Position numbers and translations under genes: made by a program. DNA of 64,000 nucleotides from Adenophora triphylla var. japonica (taxonomy: Eukaryota > Streptophyta > Magnoliopsida > Asterales > Campanulaceae): positions 434,001 to 498,000 of the forward strand of contig JAFEMH010001234.1 in the NCBI GenBank assembly GCA_022495995.1, given 5' to 3'. This document shows, piece after piece, positions 46,041 through 58,735 of this stretch; position 1 is the first letter of the stretch, and each line of letters begins with the position of its first letter. Under the pieces are notes generated by a model. That model had not been told where the DNA came from. It saw only the letters and a program-made list of their open reading frames with translations, and ran no database searches.

Positions 46041-47040
46041 TTGTGGCATAGAATGTTTATTGGTAACACATCCTCAGCGTGGCGGTATTCAGTTTCGGCG
46101 AAAAGGAGGCGATTCGGAGGCTGTTTATGTAGAAGTTGTTGTTGGGCTAGAGTGTGTCATCCTACGTCTTAGACTCCCGGGAACACGGCTCACGCGGACC
46201 TTGTCTCTTGAGGGCTTCTCTCATGTTACTCCATACTCAGGTATTGATTTGGTAACTGTTGCAAATGGTTCTCTAATCCCTATTTCTTGTACGGGAAATT
46301 CTTCTTTTCCTCACTATAATTGTACTTTCTACCTCCGTAATGTTCTATGTGTTCAAAAAATGCATAAATCTTTACTGTCCATCCGTCATTTTTCTAGTGA
46401 TAATAACCGTTTTTTTTAATTTAATGGATCTGATTTTCGTGTGAAGGATAATATCACAAGGCAGACCATTCTTTCTAACTGTAGTTCGGATGGCCATTAT
46501 ACTCTTCGGTTTGACTCCTCCTTGCGGGTTAACCCCTTATCACTCATTAGAGAGCGTGCAACTCCCTCAACGTGACATACTCGCCTTGGTCACCCATCTT
46601 CTCAAGTTTTCAAGTCTCTTGTTCGTCGGGTTAAACTTCCTTTGGTTGGTTCTCCCACAAATAAATTATGCCAAGTTTGTCCATTAGGGAAATCATGCAA
46701 TCTTTCATTTTATGCTCGTAGTTTTAAATCAGTTGAGTCATTGGCACTTTTGCATTTGGATGAATGGGGTCTTCCCCGTTACTTTTGTTAGTGGTTTTCG
46801 TTACTATTTAAATATTGTTGAAGATTTTCCCGCTTTGTCTGATTTTATCCTTTAATTCATAAATAGGATGTCTTAAATGTTTTTTCAATGTTCAAAGTAC
46901 AAATTGAAATCAATTAAGTAAGAAAATTGTGGCAATTCATACTATCAAAAAAAAAAAATACAAAACTGATGGTAGCGGTGAATTTATAAACCGAGCTTTC
47001 TCTACATATCTCAAATCTCATGACATAAAACATCAATCCT
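46041..47040 (+). pseudogene. Ty1/copia (Ale/Retrofit-like) protease to integrase fragment
   Basis: 46205-46419 reads GFSHVTPYSGIDLVTVANGS, then YLRNVLCVQKMHKSLLSIRH: the region after the protease active site (normally DTGATSHVT, the first part deleted) leading into the gag-pre-integrase domain. Then, with frame changes, TLRFDSSLRV and an integrase zinc-binding part (RLGHPSSQVFKSLV...CQVCPLGKSC), then LLHLDEWG (normally DVWG), and SGFRYYLNIVEDFSRF-like and DGSGEFINRAFSTYLKSHDI at 46960-47030. The order is right for copia (PR-INT). Stops, frameshifts and missing RT/RNase H make it a dead fragment. Confidence 0.82.
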
Positions 47041-47440
47041 ATCCATTTTAAATAATAAATCAATTAAAAATCTTACTTTAATAAAGGCCAAAAAGAAAAG
47101 TAAAATTTTAATATTATGAGACTCCCTCAATCCTATACATTTTAAATAATAAAGCAAATAAAAATTTTATTTTGAAACGGATCAAAAAAATGAAAGTAAA
47201 AATTTATTATTATGAAAGGAAGGGAGTAATTTAGAAAATAAGGATAATATAATCAACGAATGGTAGGGTATAAAAAAAGAGGGAGAAGCCTTTTTATGTT
47301 CTCCTGCTCTGTAAATATTTCGAAAGACTCATCTTGACTCTGTGTTTTGACCACAGAGTAGAGCAGAAATGGTTCAGAATCAAATCTAAAGGCAGCGCGG
47401 CTCAGCCCAGGTATACATTGCTATATACATTGCTATATAC
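47041..47440. repeat. AT-rich DNA with a ~108-bp tandem duplication
   Basis: TCCATTTTAAATAATAAA(T/G)C(A)A units at about 47040 and 47133 form a diverged tandem duplication up to 47228. No gene in the remaining stretch. Confidence 0.5.
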
Positions 47441-47704
47441 TACTCCTTCCGTCCCTAAATGTTTGTCCCATTTGACTTTTCAAACATTTTTATTTAGTGA
47501 TTTTAAAGTTTTAATTTTGGTTATTTTTACGAACGCTTTGAAAATTATTGATAATATACACCGCCGTTATGTAATACTTCGTCCCTAAATGTTACAAGTT
47601 TTGAAAATTTAGTGATTTTGTAGCTTTAATTTTGAAAATGAGACTAACTTTTTGGGACAAAAAAAAAGGGAAAATGGAACAAACATTTAGGGACGGAGGG
47701 AGTA
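47441..47704. mobile_element. Stowaway-type MITE 10
   Basis: TACTCCTTCCGTCCCTAAAT ... ATTTAGGGACGGAGGGAGTA, TA-flanked, with a second internal partial end (CTTCGTCCCTAAATGTTA at 47577), so possibly one MITE inserted in or recombined with another. Confidence 0.85.
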
Positions 47705-47746
47705 TATACTAGTACACTATATCCATCCCCCATGCATGCCCAGCTT

Positions 47747-48449
47747 TAGGGGTGTAAATGGTTGGTTTGATTCGATTTGAACAAATTTAGAGACCAAACC
47801 GCTAGTACTCGGTTTGGAGAAATTCCAAACCAAATCGAACCATGAAAATTTTCAAACCGAACCGAACCAAACCACCTCGATTTGATTCGGTTCGGTCTCA
47901 AACCACGATTCCATTAAGCGGTTCAAATCGCGGTCTGAACCGCGGTCCTAACTGCGGTCTGAACCGCATAAGCTGAAAAACCAGAGCCTGAAACATGACC
48001 CATCAAAATTAGAGCAAATCCCACAAAATTAACAGATTCAAATAGTCAAGTTCAACCTTATACTCTTACATTGTGTGCACCTGTTGCAGTTTTCCAGCAC
48101 AATCAAATTAACGACGTGGAATTGAGTTTTTTCTTGTTCTAGCTCCAGGCTCCCAACAGATACACAATACTCCAAAACACATATTAATTGGAAACACACT
48201 AGTAAACTATGAGCATACCATACAGGAAGAATAGAGATCAGACAAATTAACGAAAATCAAAAAGCAATTCGACAATAAAATTATGAAATTCAGTTAGATA
48301 AGCAAAGCATGAATTAGCAAAACCTAGTTAATTTTGAGAATCACCTTGATTAGACGATGCTTGAGCAAAATAAAAATATAGAGTAAATGCAATAGGAAAA
48401 TATCGTTAAGCGACGAACTAGGCAAAAGTGCGAAGAAATCAATAACAAG

Positions 48450-48490
<41 letters not shown>

Positions 48491-49259
48491 ACTTTGCTAG
48501 TGTAGATGTCGGAGAGAATGGCACCCCAACCACCATTGCTGGAGCTGAGCTATTCTTGGAACTGGAAATGGCATTGATGGAAGAGAGAGAAAGCGCCGTG
48601 GTTTGCATTGGACTTCGATAGCTCACATTGTTCACCGGAAATAGGTGTCGCCATGGCTTAATTGTTCACCGGAAATCGCCGGGCCAGACGAGGCGAGAGT
48701 GGAATTGGGTGATAGCTGCGGTCGGTCGGTCCAAAGTTAGAATGGAGGGGTAATTTTGTATCAATCAAAAAGCTTGAATGAAGGAAAAGGAAGACCGTCT
48801 TCTGGTTGAAAGACCGAAGGTAGAAGACGGAGAGAGAGGGTTGAGGGAGCAGCGCCATTGTTGAATCTGAGAAATGAAAAGAGAAAGGGTTAGACTTAGG
48901 TATTTAGATTAGGGTTTGAAAGATCCAAGGATGGAAATAAAATCAAAGTAATCAACGTTCAAGAATCAATGGTTTGACGGTTCGGCTTGATGGTTCGGTT
49001 TGGCGGTTCAGCTCGGTGGTTCGGTTTGGCGGTTCAGCTCGGTGGTTCGGTTTGGCGGTTCAGCTCGAAATGGTTTGGTTCGGTTCGGTTTGGTTCGGTT
49101 TGGAGGAGTCAGACCGCAAACCAAACTGAACTGCATGGTTTATAAATTTTAAAAAGCCGAGAAATTTGACATTGTCGTTAAAAACCAAACCTAGCAGAAA
49201 TTTGAGCACGCGTGGTTCGATCTCAAACCACGATTTGAACCGAACCGCTGACCCCCCTA
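47747..49259. mobile_element. Non-autonomous hAT element (1.5 kb) with 8-bp target duplication
   Basis: TIRs TAGGGGTG and CCCCCCTA; target duplication CCCAGCTT at 47739-47746 and 49260-49267, exact. Both ends carry long arrays of GGTT(C/T)GG-type motifs in inverted orientation (AACCGAACC at the left, GGTTCGGTTTGGCGGTTCAG at the right). The interior 48000-48900 is more complex and could be transduced host DNA, but no transposase domain is visible. A (GA)n run is at 48453-48488. Confidence 0.9.
48453..48488. repeat. GA microsatellite
   Basis: (AG)18 run inside the hAT element. Confidence 0.95.
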
Positions 49260-49267
49260 CCCAGCTT

Positions 49268-49736
49268 ATATATTCCTTCATTGAAATGGAATTTACCATC
49301 TCATCATAAATCTTTTCACTTTCTTTTCCCTCCCTTCTTCATCCAAATCTCTACTCCATGTTTGGATTATTGTTTCTTATTTTCTATGGGGCAAATTGCG
49401 TTTTAGTTATCTGAGTTTTACAATATATTCATATTTCAATTGGTTTCTCTTTTCGTTTTCTTAGGAAAAACGCATTTTACCCACTTAGGGAATTGATTTT
49501 TTCAAAATAAAAATAAAAATATGTATGCCTCTTTCGTAAGTGTCAGTATTGATGTTATAAAGTGTAAATCGTTCAAGAGTGTCACTAATAAAAATAAACA
49601 GTATATTTAAATCATGTTTTTTCTACATCTAAAATAAAAGCACATTTTATAAGATGCTGCGGTTTTTTTTCCCATCATTTACCTTTTCAAATATCAAAAC
49701 GAAAAAGATTATTTACTTTGGAAAAAAAAATACTAC
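49268..49736. other. AT-rich intergenic DNA
   Basis: No gene, repeat terminus or RNA gene recognised. Confidence 0.45.
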
Positions 49737-50139
49737 TACCTCCGTCCCATTTCAAATGAGCTATGGGATCATTTTTCACGGTTCTTAAATTTTTTTTTAA
49801 AAAAAAGAATAATGAATTGAAAGTTGGTAGAAGATTAGAGGAGAAAGAACGTAAAAGTTAAAAACATTTAATAGAGAGAGAATGAGTGGGAGGAATAGTA
49901 AGTTAATGATTGATTTTTTTGTGAATATGTTAAAATTATAAGGGTATAATGAATTATTTTTTTGTAAATATGTTAAATTTATAAGGGTATAATGAATGAT
50001 TTTTTTGTAAATATATAAAAATTATGTGGGTATAAATGTCCGAAATACTGTTCACATATTTTCATTTATGAAATGGCTCATTTGAAGTGGGACAGACTAA
50101 AAAGAAAAATGGCTCATTTAAACTGGGACGGAGGGAGTA
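49737..50139. mobile_element. Stowaway-type MITE 11 (403 bp)
   Basis: TACCTCCGTCCCATTTCAAA at the left and AAACTGGGACGGAGGGAGTA at the right, TA-flanked. Internal triplication of a TAAGGGTATAATGAAT(G/T)ATT unit at 49925-50005. Confidence 0.85.
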
Positions 50140-50169
50140 CCAATTAAGATATTCTGTTTTAGCATTTTT

Positions 50170-50608
50170 TTTTTTTTTTTTTTTGATACCTGGGTTCCCA
50201 ACTTGAGGACATCGACCAAGTATCGACCCTCGGTATCTTTGGCGGAGTTAAATCGCGGGATGTCTTCATGCGGCCAAGTGGCAACACCCTTATACTCAGA
50301 GCAAGGGAGCTCTCCTCTGGCATTCATCACTCTTACATCACGAATCATTTTCAAAATGCTCTGCCAAAGAGGCAATTACATCACTCTTCTGACAACACCA
50401 AATGCTTCACTGCCTTTCAAGATTTGAACTCACATGTGAGAATATAAGCGGCCAATCTTTGTTTAACCGCTATGTTGATGTCTGGGAAACTTAAAGACCC
50501 TGAAACCAAGATAGAAAATAAAGCCCCAAAAAATCTCCTTGGGGGACTCGAATCGATGACCTCCTCTTCGGGAAGTCACCATTGTATCATTGGGCCAAGG
50601 CCGTTAGG
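50170..50608 (-). mobile_element. tRNA-derived SINE, probably dimeric (minus strand)
   Basis: Bounded by target duplication TAGCATTTTT (50160-50169 and 50609-50618). On the minus strand it begins CCTAACGGCCTTGGCCCAAT, has an A-box-like GGCCCAATGATACAATGG and a B-box-like GATTCGAGTCC about 40 bases later, and ends in a poly(A) run of about 20. A second B-box-like AGTTCAAATCT follows TTGGCCGCTTATATTC in the middle (about 50420-50450), so two tRNA-like heads appear joined. These are RNA polymerase III promoter features of SINEs (family knowledge). Plus-strand ORFs at 50203-50681 are spurious. Confidence 0.72.
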
Positions 50609-50618
50609 TAGCATTTTT

Positions 50619-51022
50619 CTTTCTGAGGATAAACAAGGTACGAGAAGGATGGATGTAGAGGGAGAGGTGATCACGTGCTAAACCAATGGAGAAACACATT
50701 CCATGTGACATGGGGCCCATAACATGCATGCCTATGCCAATGGGGCCTTTTGTTAATACCAACATTTACCTACTTTCCACATCGACTTTGCTATTCCTTC
50801 TATTTAATTTAACTATCGTTTTAGTTTTTTCTTTTCACAGATATTAAAAAATAGGGAAACATAATTATTAAATTTTAATAGAAAAAGTATCCTTAAATTA
50901 ATTCAGTTAATTAAGTAACTAAACACTTCTATAGTGATTGATAAAAAAATAGAAATTCCTATATAATAGTAGAATGTCATCGGTTGAAATTGCCACAACC
51001 CACATTTTGTTATTGAATGTAG
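50619..51022. other. Intergenic DNA
   Basis: No gene recognised. Confidence 0.45.
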
Positions 51023-51030
51023 TACACGAT

Positions 51031-51562
51031 TAGGCCTGTTTTTTAAACCAAGCAACTCGACTAAAAAAAAAACTTGATTCAAGAGTGAACATGAATTGTG
51101 GCTAAAACTCGAACTCGAACATAATTTTAAACTCGTTAATTTTTTAGTCGAACGAACTCGACTCGTGTGTTTGATTAGGCTCGACTCGAGATCGATTCGT
51201 TTCGAACTCGGCTAGTTTTGAGCTCGGCTCGATAAGCTCGTTAAAAACTCGAATTTTCAGTTCATTAGTTCATGATCGACTAGAACTCGAACTCAACTCG
51301 ATAATCTCGTTGATAACTCGATTTTTTATTTTATAATTTCATGCAAAATTTCCCAAAAAAAAGCTCAAACTCGAACTCGACTCATTTAGGCTCGAGCTCG
51401 ATACCGACTCGAGAAGCTCGCGAGCAGCTCGATACTCGATTCAGCTCGAGTTCGAACCACTAATCAAACTCGAAATCGAGAAAAACTCGAATTTGACAAG
51501 TATCAAACGAGCTTGATCTCGAACATCAAAAACTCGTTCATACTCGACTCGTTTACAACCTT
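51031..51562. mobile_element. hAT-type MITE with 8-bp target duplication, CTCGA-rich
   Basis: Target duplication TACACGAT at 51023-51030 and 51563-51570, exact. Ends TAGGCCTGTTTT and ACAACCTT give a poor TIR. The body is dominated by ACTCGAACTCGACTCG-like motifs on the left and their reverse complement on the right, forming a large imperfect hairpin. Confidence 0.82.
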
Positions 51563-51570
51563 TACACGAT

Positions 51571-54120
51571 ACAAAATGAAGTTACGCCAACGGTTATGTC
51601 ATTACACTGGGCGTCTCACCATGATAATTAAATTAAGCATTTCTGAAGTATATTGAGCATTCTTTTTATCTCGATCATTTATCTCGTAAAAACAATATGT
51701 TGTCAACAATTGTCCTTGCACCTATACAACTTTTTGTAATCTCAAATTGTTGAGATTATAAATAATTGTGTTGTTGATATATTTCCTTTTGTTATATAAT
51801 AAGTTTTCCTCATTCTTTGCGAACTGTTCTTTTCTCTCTTTGTTGAGAGTCTGTTATTGTTTATTTGTTGTTTTCTGTATCTTGCAATTGTGACGAATCT
51901 TGTATTATCTCATTGTTCTTATCAAACAAGAATGATTCATGAATTTCGAGATGCATGATGGGCGATTTCTCATCAATGCGGATTCTCTAGTATATTGAGT
52001 ATTCATCACAAAATATTATCCGAAAAAGGATTTCGTTGGATTGAGTTAGTGTCCAAGTTTCACTTGTAGTGTAATCCGAACGTATCAAGATTTAGATCGG
52101 GAAAGGTTATTGTTGTATATTAAGTTATGAAAATACTATTATTGTGATTGCAATTGCTTTTGTCGTTTGAAAAAATAATCAAAAGTACCGAATGAATTGA
52201 TTTTGCCGTTTGCGCGCACAGGACACTCAAAATCACCACGACTTGCACTCAAAAGCACTATGATCCACACTCGAAAACACTATGATCGACACTCAACACT
52301 CTAACTGACACTCAATAACATTATCACATACACTAAACTGGTATTGTCAGTGAATTTGCTTTGTTAGTGCTAGTAAATGTGTTATTGAGTGTTAGTACAT
52401 GTGCTTAAAGAGTGTTAGTGTTTACATGGAAGAGTGTCAATATTACAGTTAATATTGTCAATGGTATTATTAAAGAATGTGTGTTGATAAGTTCTAGTAA
52501 TTTATAAAAATGTCATCGCATGCATTTGAAAATAAAAGTCAAGTTAGTTACAAAAGATGCCGCCATGCATTTAAAAAGATTTTCTAGCTATTTATCGAAT
52601 TGTCATCGCTTATATTTTGAAAACACATTTTTTCTAATATTTAATTTTTTTTTTTTTTAGCAGAAAAAGTGAAATTTTCTGAATTTGATGATACTAAATT
52701 GATACTTCCCCAAAATAAATATTCAATAAAATTTCAAATGTCCTATATCAAGGGCAAAATTAATTTATTTTGGATGCATTTTAAAAATTATTGATGAAAG
52801 TTGTGGTTTCACAGCATAACATCCTCTTTGTATGCAACATATTAAGACTATCAACCTTACAAGTGTTGATGTGCACTAATGTCTTAGTCTAACACAAGTT
52901 CAATCTAGCAACTTAGAATGATTGCCTACATAACAAAGTCCTGAATTATTTGATTGGTTGACCCTCTTATTTTATTTTTTTTACTTTATCAAGAGTTCAT
53001 GATCAACAATTTGAATAATCCTTGGCTCATTTTGTTTTATTCACTCAGCAAAATGCCCTAACCCATTCATTCCAAAAATCATGTGATAACTAACCAAAAA
53101 TTTTAGGAATGGGAGACGAAATTGCTTTAAAAATAAACATTATAATTGTAGTATCCAAAATTAGCATAGAATTAAAAAGGGATCAACTGACCCCATACAT
53201 AAAGTCTTGCTTCACAATTGGCGATTAGACATACTCAAAAATATCCGGGAACCGGAAGAACTTGGAAGGGTAAAATCGGGAACCGGGATCCGATAGAATC
53301 GAAACAATGGAAGAATCGGGAATTGTGACCGGCGGTTTCACGGTTTGAATACGGGACTACCATTTTCAGAACCGAGAACCGTAGTTCTGGAATCCGGAAC
53401 CGTGGAATCTTGACTTTGAAACTGTGTAATGGCTAGTTTTTTGTTATTATACAATTTGAATACGATTCATCCTTTCTTTCACGAAATTGAAAACCGTATT
53501 CGGATAAGCACGTCAACCAATACTACAGTTGGAATGACAGACGTAAAATGTGAAATAGAAGGCTAGATTTAAGGATATAGATTTAAAGTAGTGGTACACA
53601 TCAAAATAAAAATTTAACACACCATGATGATAGAGTGATTAAAATGATGAATTAGTTAGGTGCCAACAATCACAATGTTTTCTTCTTCATGGCACACAAC
53701 AACTAAATCTTTCTTATGATATTGTGGTTAAGCTTTTTCAATAAACAATCAGAATCCAATGCTATGCTATGCTATGCAATATCACCACAAGGACTTGCAA
53801 ACATGTCTAATAATATCACATGAAATAAAGTTAAAAATAGGAAATAAAAGGCTTTTTTTTTTAATTATATATAATATGCATCATCTCTCTATAACAATGG
53901 AATTTTCCTTTTCAAATAGTATCTAAACATTCACACTATAGCATAGCATAACAACAGCTTGTATGACCCTGATTAAAAAAAAAAAAAATTACAAAATCAT
54001 TCAGTTCCTATTTCACCCAAAAGCAAATACAGATAAGGCACCAGATATGAGTTGACAAAAGCAAATTGGTAGCAAGGAAGAGGTAATGAATGAATGATGA
54101 AATATAAGGTTTCGGGATAG
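51571..54120. other. AT-rich intergenic DNA with unassigned transposon-like pieces
   Basis: No gene supported. 51690-52180 has an LTR-like look (TTGAGATTATAAATAATTGT with a TATA-like core, then a T-rich leader) but no second copy or borders. 52215-52400 is a CACTC/CACTAT-rich degenerate minisatellite like that at 1462. 53235-53410 is rich in GGGAACCGG/ACCGTGG motifs, like the GGTTCGG arrays of hAT MITEs. Confidence 0.4.
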
Positions 54121-54407
54121 TTTTCAGAGATGAACAACGCTACTTGCCCCGCTCCGTATATAGAAGCTGTTTTACTTCTTGTTTGAAGCTGGCCGAGGTT
54201 GCGCAACTGTGGGAGGGACCCGGTGGTGGTGGATAAATGACTGACAAAGTGTAAAAAATGTACACTTCGTCAGGAATCATTACATGAAGAGGGAGGGACA
54301 ATATATGGATGAAGGCAAACTTGGATATATAGGTAAAGAAATAAAAAAAATCTACCAAGAAAAAAGGAAAGAAAAAAAAAACGGTATTTTTGAGTGGAGA
54401 TCGGTTG

Positions 54408-57400
54408 TTAGCACTGACGGCCCCTGCGGCAGTTAAGGACACCCGCACCAGAAGTAATGCTAGCAACCATGGAAGAAGATTTGGCTCCGAGACTTGAAGC
54501 TCTGGCGTAGCTGGCTGAGGCCCCACGACCAGATGGAGTGAAGTAGGCCCCATTAAGAAGTAGATCACCTTCTGATCTCCAGTTCCAACCTCTCCATTGA
54601 TTTGAAGCTGTATCCACCCTCTTTGTCACCTGCAAGGCCAACCGATCCATGAACATTAATAAATTTAGGTTCAATGAGACAATATAGCGTTTAAACCAAA
54701 ATAACACTTTTCATTTTACTCAATAATTGGAGAAACAGGAGTAGATAATAAGAAGGGGACGGTAACAGGGACGGACAGTACCTCCTTTGCAAATGGATTA
54801 GCTGGGGCAATAAATCGGTTTCCTTGGCTGTTGATTGTGGGGTTTGCACTTCCACCAATTGCATACATCTCCCAATGGGTGTAGTCATTGTTCACCACAT
54901 GGAAGTAGCCATGTCTGCATCTGCAATATTTACAACATTCATTACATATATGATCCAACTTATAATCCTATTTTAAGGTTTAAAAGTATCATATTTTCTG
55001 TTATAATTATTAACAAAAGGGTAGAAAAATCATATTGTACCTTGGCATTCTTTGGATAAGACCCTCTCCAAAATGGTTGTAGGCAATTGTGACTTGCATT
55101 TGCCTGTCTCTGAAATATGAGTCGCTGTGGCCCAACAACATAACCTGTTTCCAACGATTTTCATCAGAAAATGGGTTTCGAACAAAAATATAGTACCCAG
55201 TAAAAGAAAAGAAGGGTTGCATTTTTGAAGATCTATATACCTCATTGTGATGGGTGAAGTAGTTATTTGAAATTGTCAGAGCAGTGGAGCCCATGACAGC
55301 ATCAACAAGTCCATCAGCACAGTTAGACAAAGAATTGTGATCAATCCAAATATGGCTTGACCCAAATATAGAAATGGCATCCCCATCAGCCATTGTTCTC
55401 CAACCAAAATGAGACGGAGAGCTTCTCACCAAAGCATTTCCAGTGGGTTTACAGTCATGAATATGTAACCCATGAATAATGACATTGGTAATAAACTGGA
55501 TAGTTATGCAAGCTCCATTAGCAATATGAACATTCACCCCCCGAGCATCAATGGTCTTAAAACTGTTCATAATCAGTTCCTGCTTCAGCTGAATAACCAT
55601 ATCGCGTTTAAACACAATCCAAAGTGGAGCATCTTGGATGACAGCGTGGCGAAGTGTCCCAGGCCGGGGGTTTACAGGGTTATCATCCCCTGCATCAGTG
55701 ACCACGTAGTAGCGTCCATCACGACCACCAATAGCGTTTCTACCAAAACCAATCCCACAGTCAGCAAGGCGCTTGCGGTTTCTCTGCCAGTTTCTGTCAC
55801 ACCGCCAGCAATCGTCAATCGGATTGCCGGTCCCACATGAGAAGTATCCCAAATTCCTTCTTTCAGTGCTGTTCTTGATGCTCCTGTTCAATGGGAAACA
55901 GTAATGTCATTAAGGGGTTTAACTAAATTTGTCAATGTCAAAAATAAAACAGTACAAAATGTGGTGTCGGTGGAAATAATTATCCCTGTTCTCTTTGGTC
56001 TACCCTTATTAAATTCATACAGAAGAAAGCAATAATCAGAGTCATTTCAAAAGGGCAAATTTGGTCATTTTTGTGAGGAGGGATCAATTCTTGTTGGGGG
56101 GTTTTTCTTCTTTTGTAGTATAGTCACACATGGGGTGATGCCATGAAAAATGGATAGGTTTGGTCCTACTTGTCAATGCATATTAAAAGCTAATTGTAGA
56201 GATGCAGGGTTCCCTCTGGCCAAGTGCACATGTACACAGTGCACACAATCAAATTGAAGCTTTAGGAACCTAATAATACAGGCTCACATGTAAACAAAAG
56301 CAATTTAGTTACCTATTTCAATCAAAAGTACAAAACCAACCTCCAAAAAGGGTCACTTGGGCATCAATAAGGGCATAAGAGACATTCAAAGTAATCTATG
56401 AAGGGCAATATCTTGAAATGTCAAAATCAGAAATATTCATGGCTACCCAAAAGGCCAAAACCCAAGCACCTAACTAGAAAACATAGTGAATCATATCCTA
56501 CAATATCATATTTTTGGCTGTATTATTTTTATACCTTATCATTTACTCTGATATAAAAAAAAAAAAATAAACCCCGTACACAGAGTACAGAGTATATTTT
56601 ATATGTATGTGTTTATAAATACAGATGGAGTACAATTTACATTATTAATTGAGGTAATAATAAAGGTTATACCACTAGACAAGCATGTGGGTTAACTGAG
56701 CAACATGATGGAGTATATAAAAAAGGCATTGTAGCAGAAAAGGAACATGGTGTTGTATTATGGTGTCAAATAACATAAATATCTCTGGGGAGAAAGTGAG
56801 GTATAGAATAGTAAATGAATAATTATTTTGATTATAACAAGTGAATTTTATTATTAAAAATATATTATATACTATCCTTTTTAGAAAGTGTGATTTAACA
56901 ATAAAACACCTAAAATAACAAAGTATATAAGGTTTTATGGGATGGGGGGTTTGTAGGATTTACTAGTCACATATCCACCAATTGAGGGTTCATTTTCCGG
57001 ACTTTAATTCTTTTCATACATATCCATCCCAATTGAGGGTTTATTTTTCCAGATTTAATTCTTTTCAGAAGTCAATTTTAGGACATTTTTAGTAACGTAT
57101 ACTAATATACATTTAGCATTCCTATATTCAACCTAAAGTGTGTAGTTTAAATTGGGATGGAACAAATAAACTAGTAATTGGCAATTCGGAAAGTTTCAAA
57201 AAACGTACCGTGCGAGTCTTCTATCACATAATGATGTATTAAAAGTACCTTATTACAATTAAAGTACTTTATGTACTAGTTTTGTACGTATTACTCTTCT
57301 AAATAGTATAATTATTCTAAGAATAATATGTTTGAAAGGAATGAAGTTTATTCAAGATAGAGAGAGGAGCGCACATTTCGACCATGGAAGCAATCTCATC

Positions 57401-58692
57401 AGGGTTATCCACAGCATGTTCATTCAAACCTTCAACCTCTTCAGACCTGTTTCAAACAAACCCAAAATTAGAAAACCCATCAGCAAAATTGGGTCAAAAA
57501 CAAGAACAAATTTTCCACAAACCATAATTAAGAACACATTACAAAACCCATCATCAAAATTGTGTCAAAACAAGAACAAATTTCCCACAAACCCAAAATT
57601 AAAAACAGATCAGAAAACCCATCAGCAACAATGGGTCAAAAACAGGAACAAATTTCCCACAAATCAAAAATTATGAACACATTACAAAACCCATCAGCGA
57701 AATTGGGGGGAAAAGCAAGAACAATTCCCAAACTGAAGAAAGCATTTAGTGAGCCGCAAGGGTAATTTGGTAATTGAAATAGAGACAATAAAGAACCCCC
57801 GACATGTGCACGCAGCAGAAGTGGAAAAAGTGGGATGAACACAACAACGTACAATGTTCACTGCACAAGGTAACCCCAATCAAATACTACAGGGTAAAAC
57901 CGAGAAAGGGGGTAATTTAACATGAAATCAACCGATAAGCGTTAACGGTCTCTAGAGAGAGAAAAGAATTCTAGTGAGAGAGACCCGCTTCTTCTTTCGT
58001 TAAATGACTAAACTACCCCCACTCCCAATAACAGAAATGTGGAGCGGGGACCAATGAAGGAAGGAGTTTGTTATTACAACGGTAATGGAAAGGAGGAATC
58101 CGAAGAACCAAGGCAACGGTAATAAACGGTTCAGATCTATGAGAATTCGGTAACATGACGGTTGAGATTTGTTTTCACTTGGATAAACGTACAAATACTA
58201 GATCTGACGGCTGGAAGCTCATGTTAACAAATGAACGAGCGGCTATGATCATGCTAGGCGTTAAAAACACAAAAGTGAAAATATCAGAAAAAGGTTTAGC
58301 TACAGAGTCGACTCAGTAGAGTACCTTGCCGCCATTGATGAGTTGTTGGAGCTCTGCAACTGCTCTGTTTCGCCGGTTCTGTACGATAAACAATAAATGT
58401 CAGAACCGAAATTGCCGCTAATTTAAAGCAGACACACACAAACACACTGAGAACAATGTGTCAGAGCTTCATACGGCAGACATTAATGGAGTTCCTAGGA
58501 ACTTAAATCACCTCAAATTCGTGAAATTAATAAATATTGCTGCCATTTTTTAGCAAGACAAATAACGTACACAAGATTAGCTGCTAGAATGAGCGGTAAT
58601 TGAGTAGAAAATGTAAAGAGCAGCTCAATTTCACACAGAATTAAAGCTCCATCAATGAAATTGTGATCGTTCCCCGAACAAAACGAGCTTCA

Positions 58693-58735
<43 letters not shown>

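Noticed and set aside
46490..46687. Independent small gene
   Set aside because: It is the copia gag-pre-integrase/integrase region read out of frame.
50170..50608. Intact tRNA gene
   Set aside because: A- and B-box-like motifs are present, but the sequence does not form a full cloverleaf by eye and ends in poly(A) with a target duplication, so a SINE fits better.
50472..50681. Plus-strand ORF of 69 codons
   Set aside because: Reads across the SINE and its target duplication in antisense.
51690..52200. Solo LTR
   Set aside because: TATA-like motif and T-rich leader are suggestive, but I cannot find TG/CA borders with a target duplication.
55472..55840. 122-codon plus-strand ORF
   Set aside because: Exact shadow of the main pectate lyase exon on the other strand.
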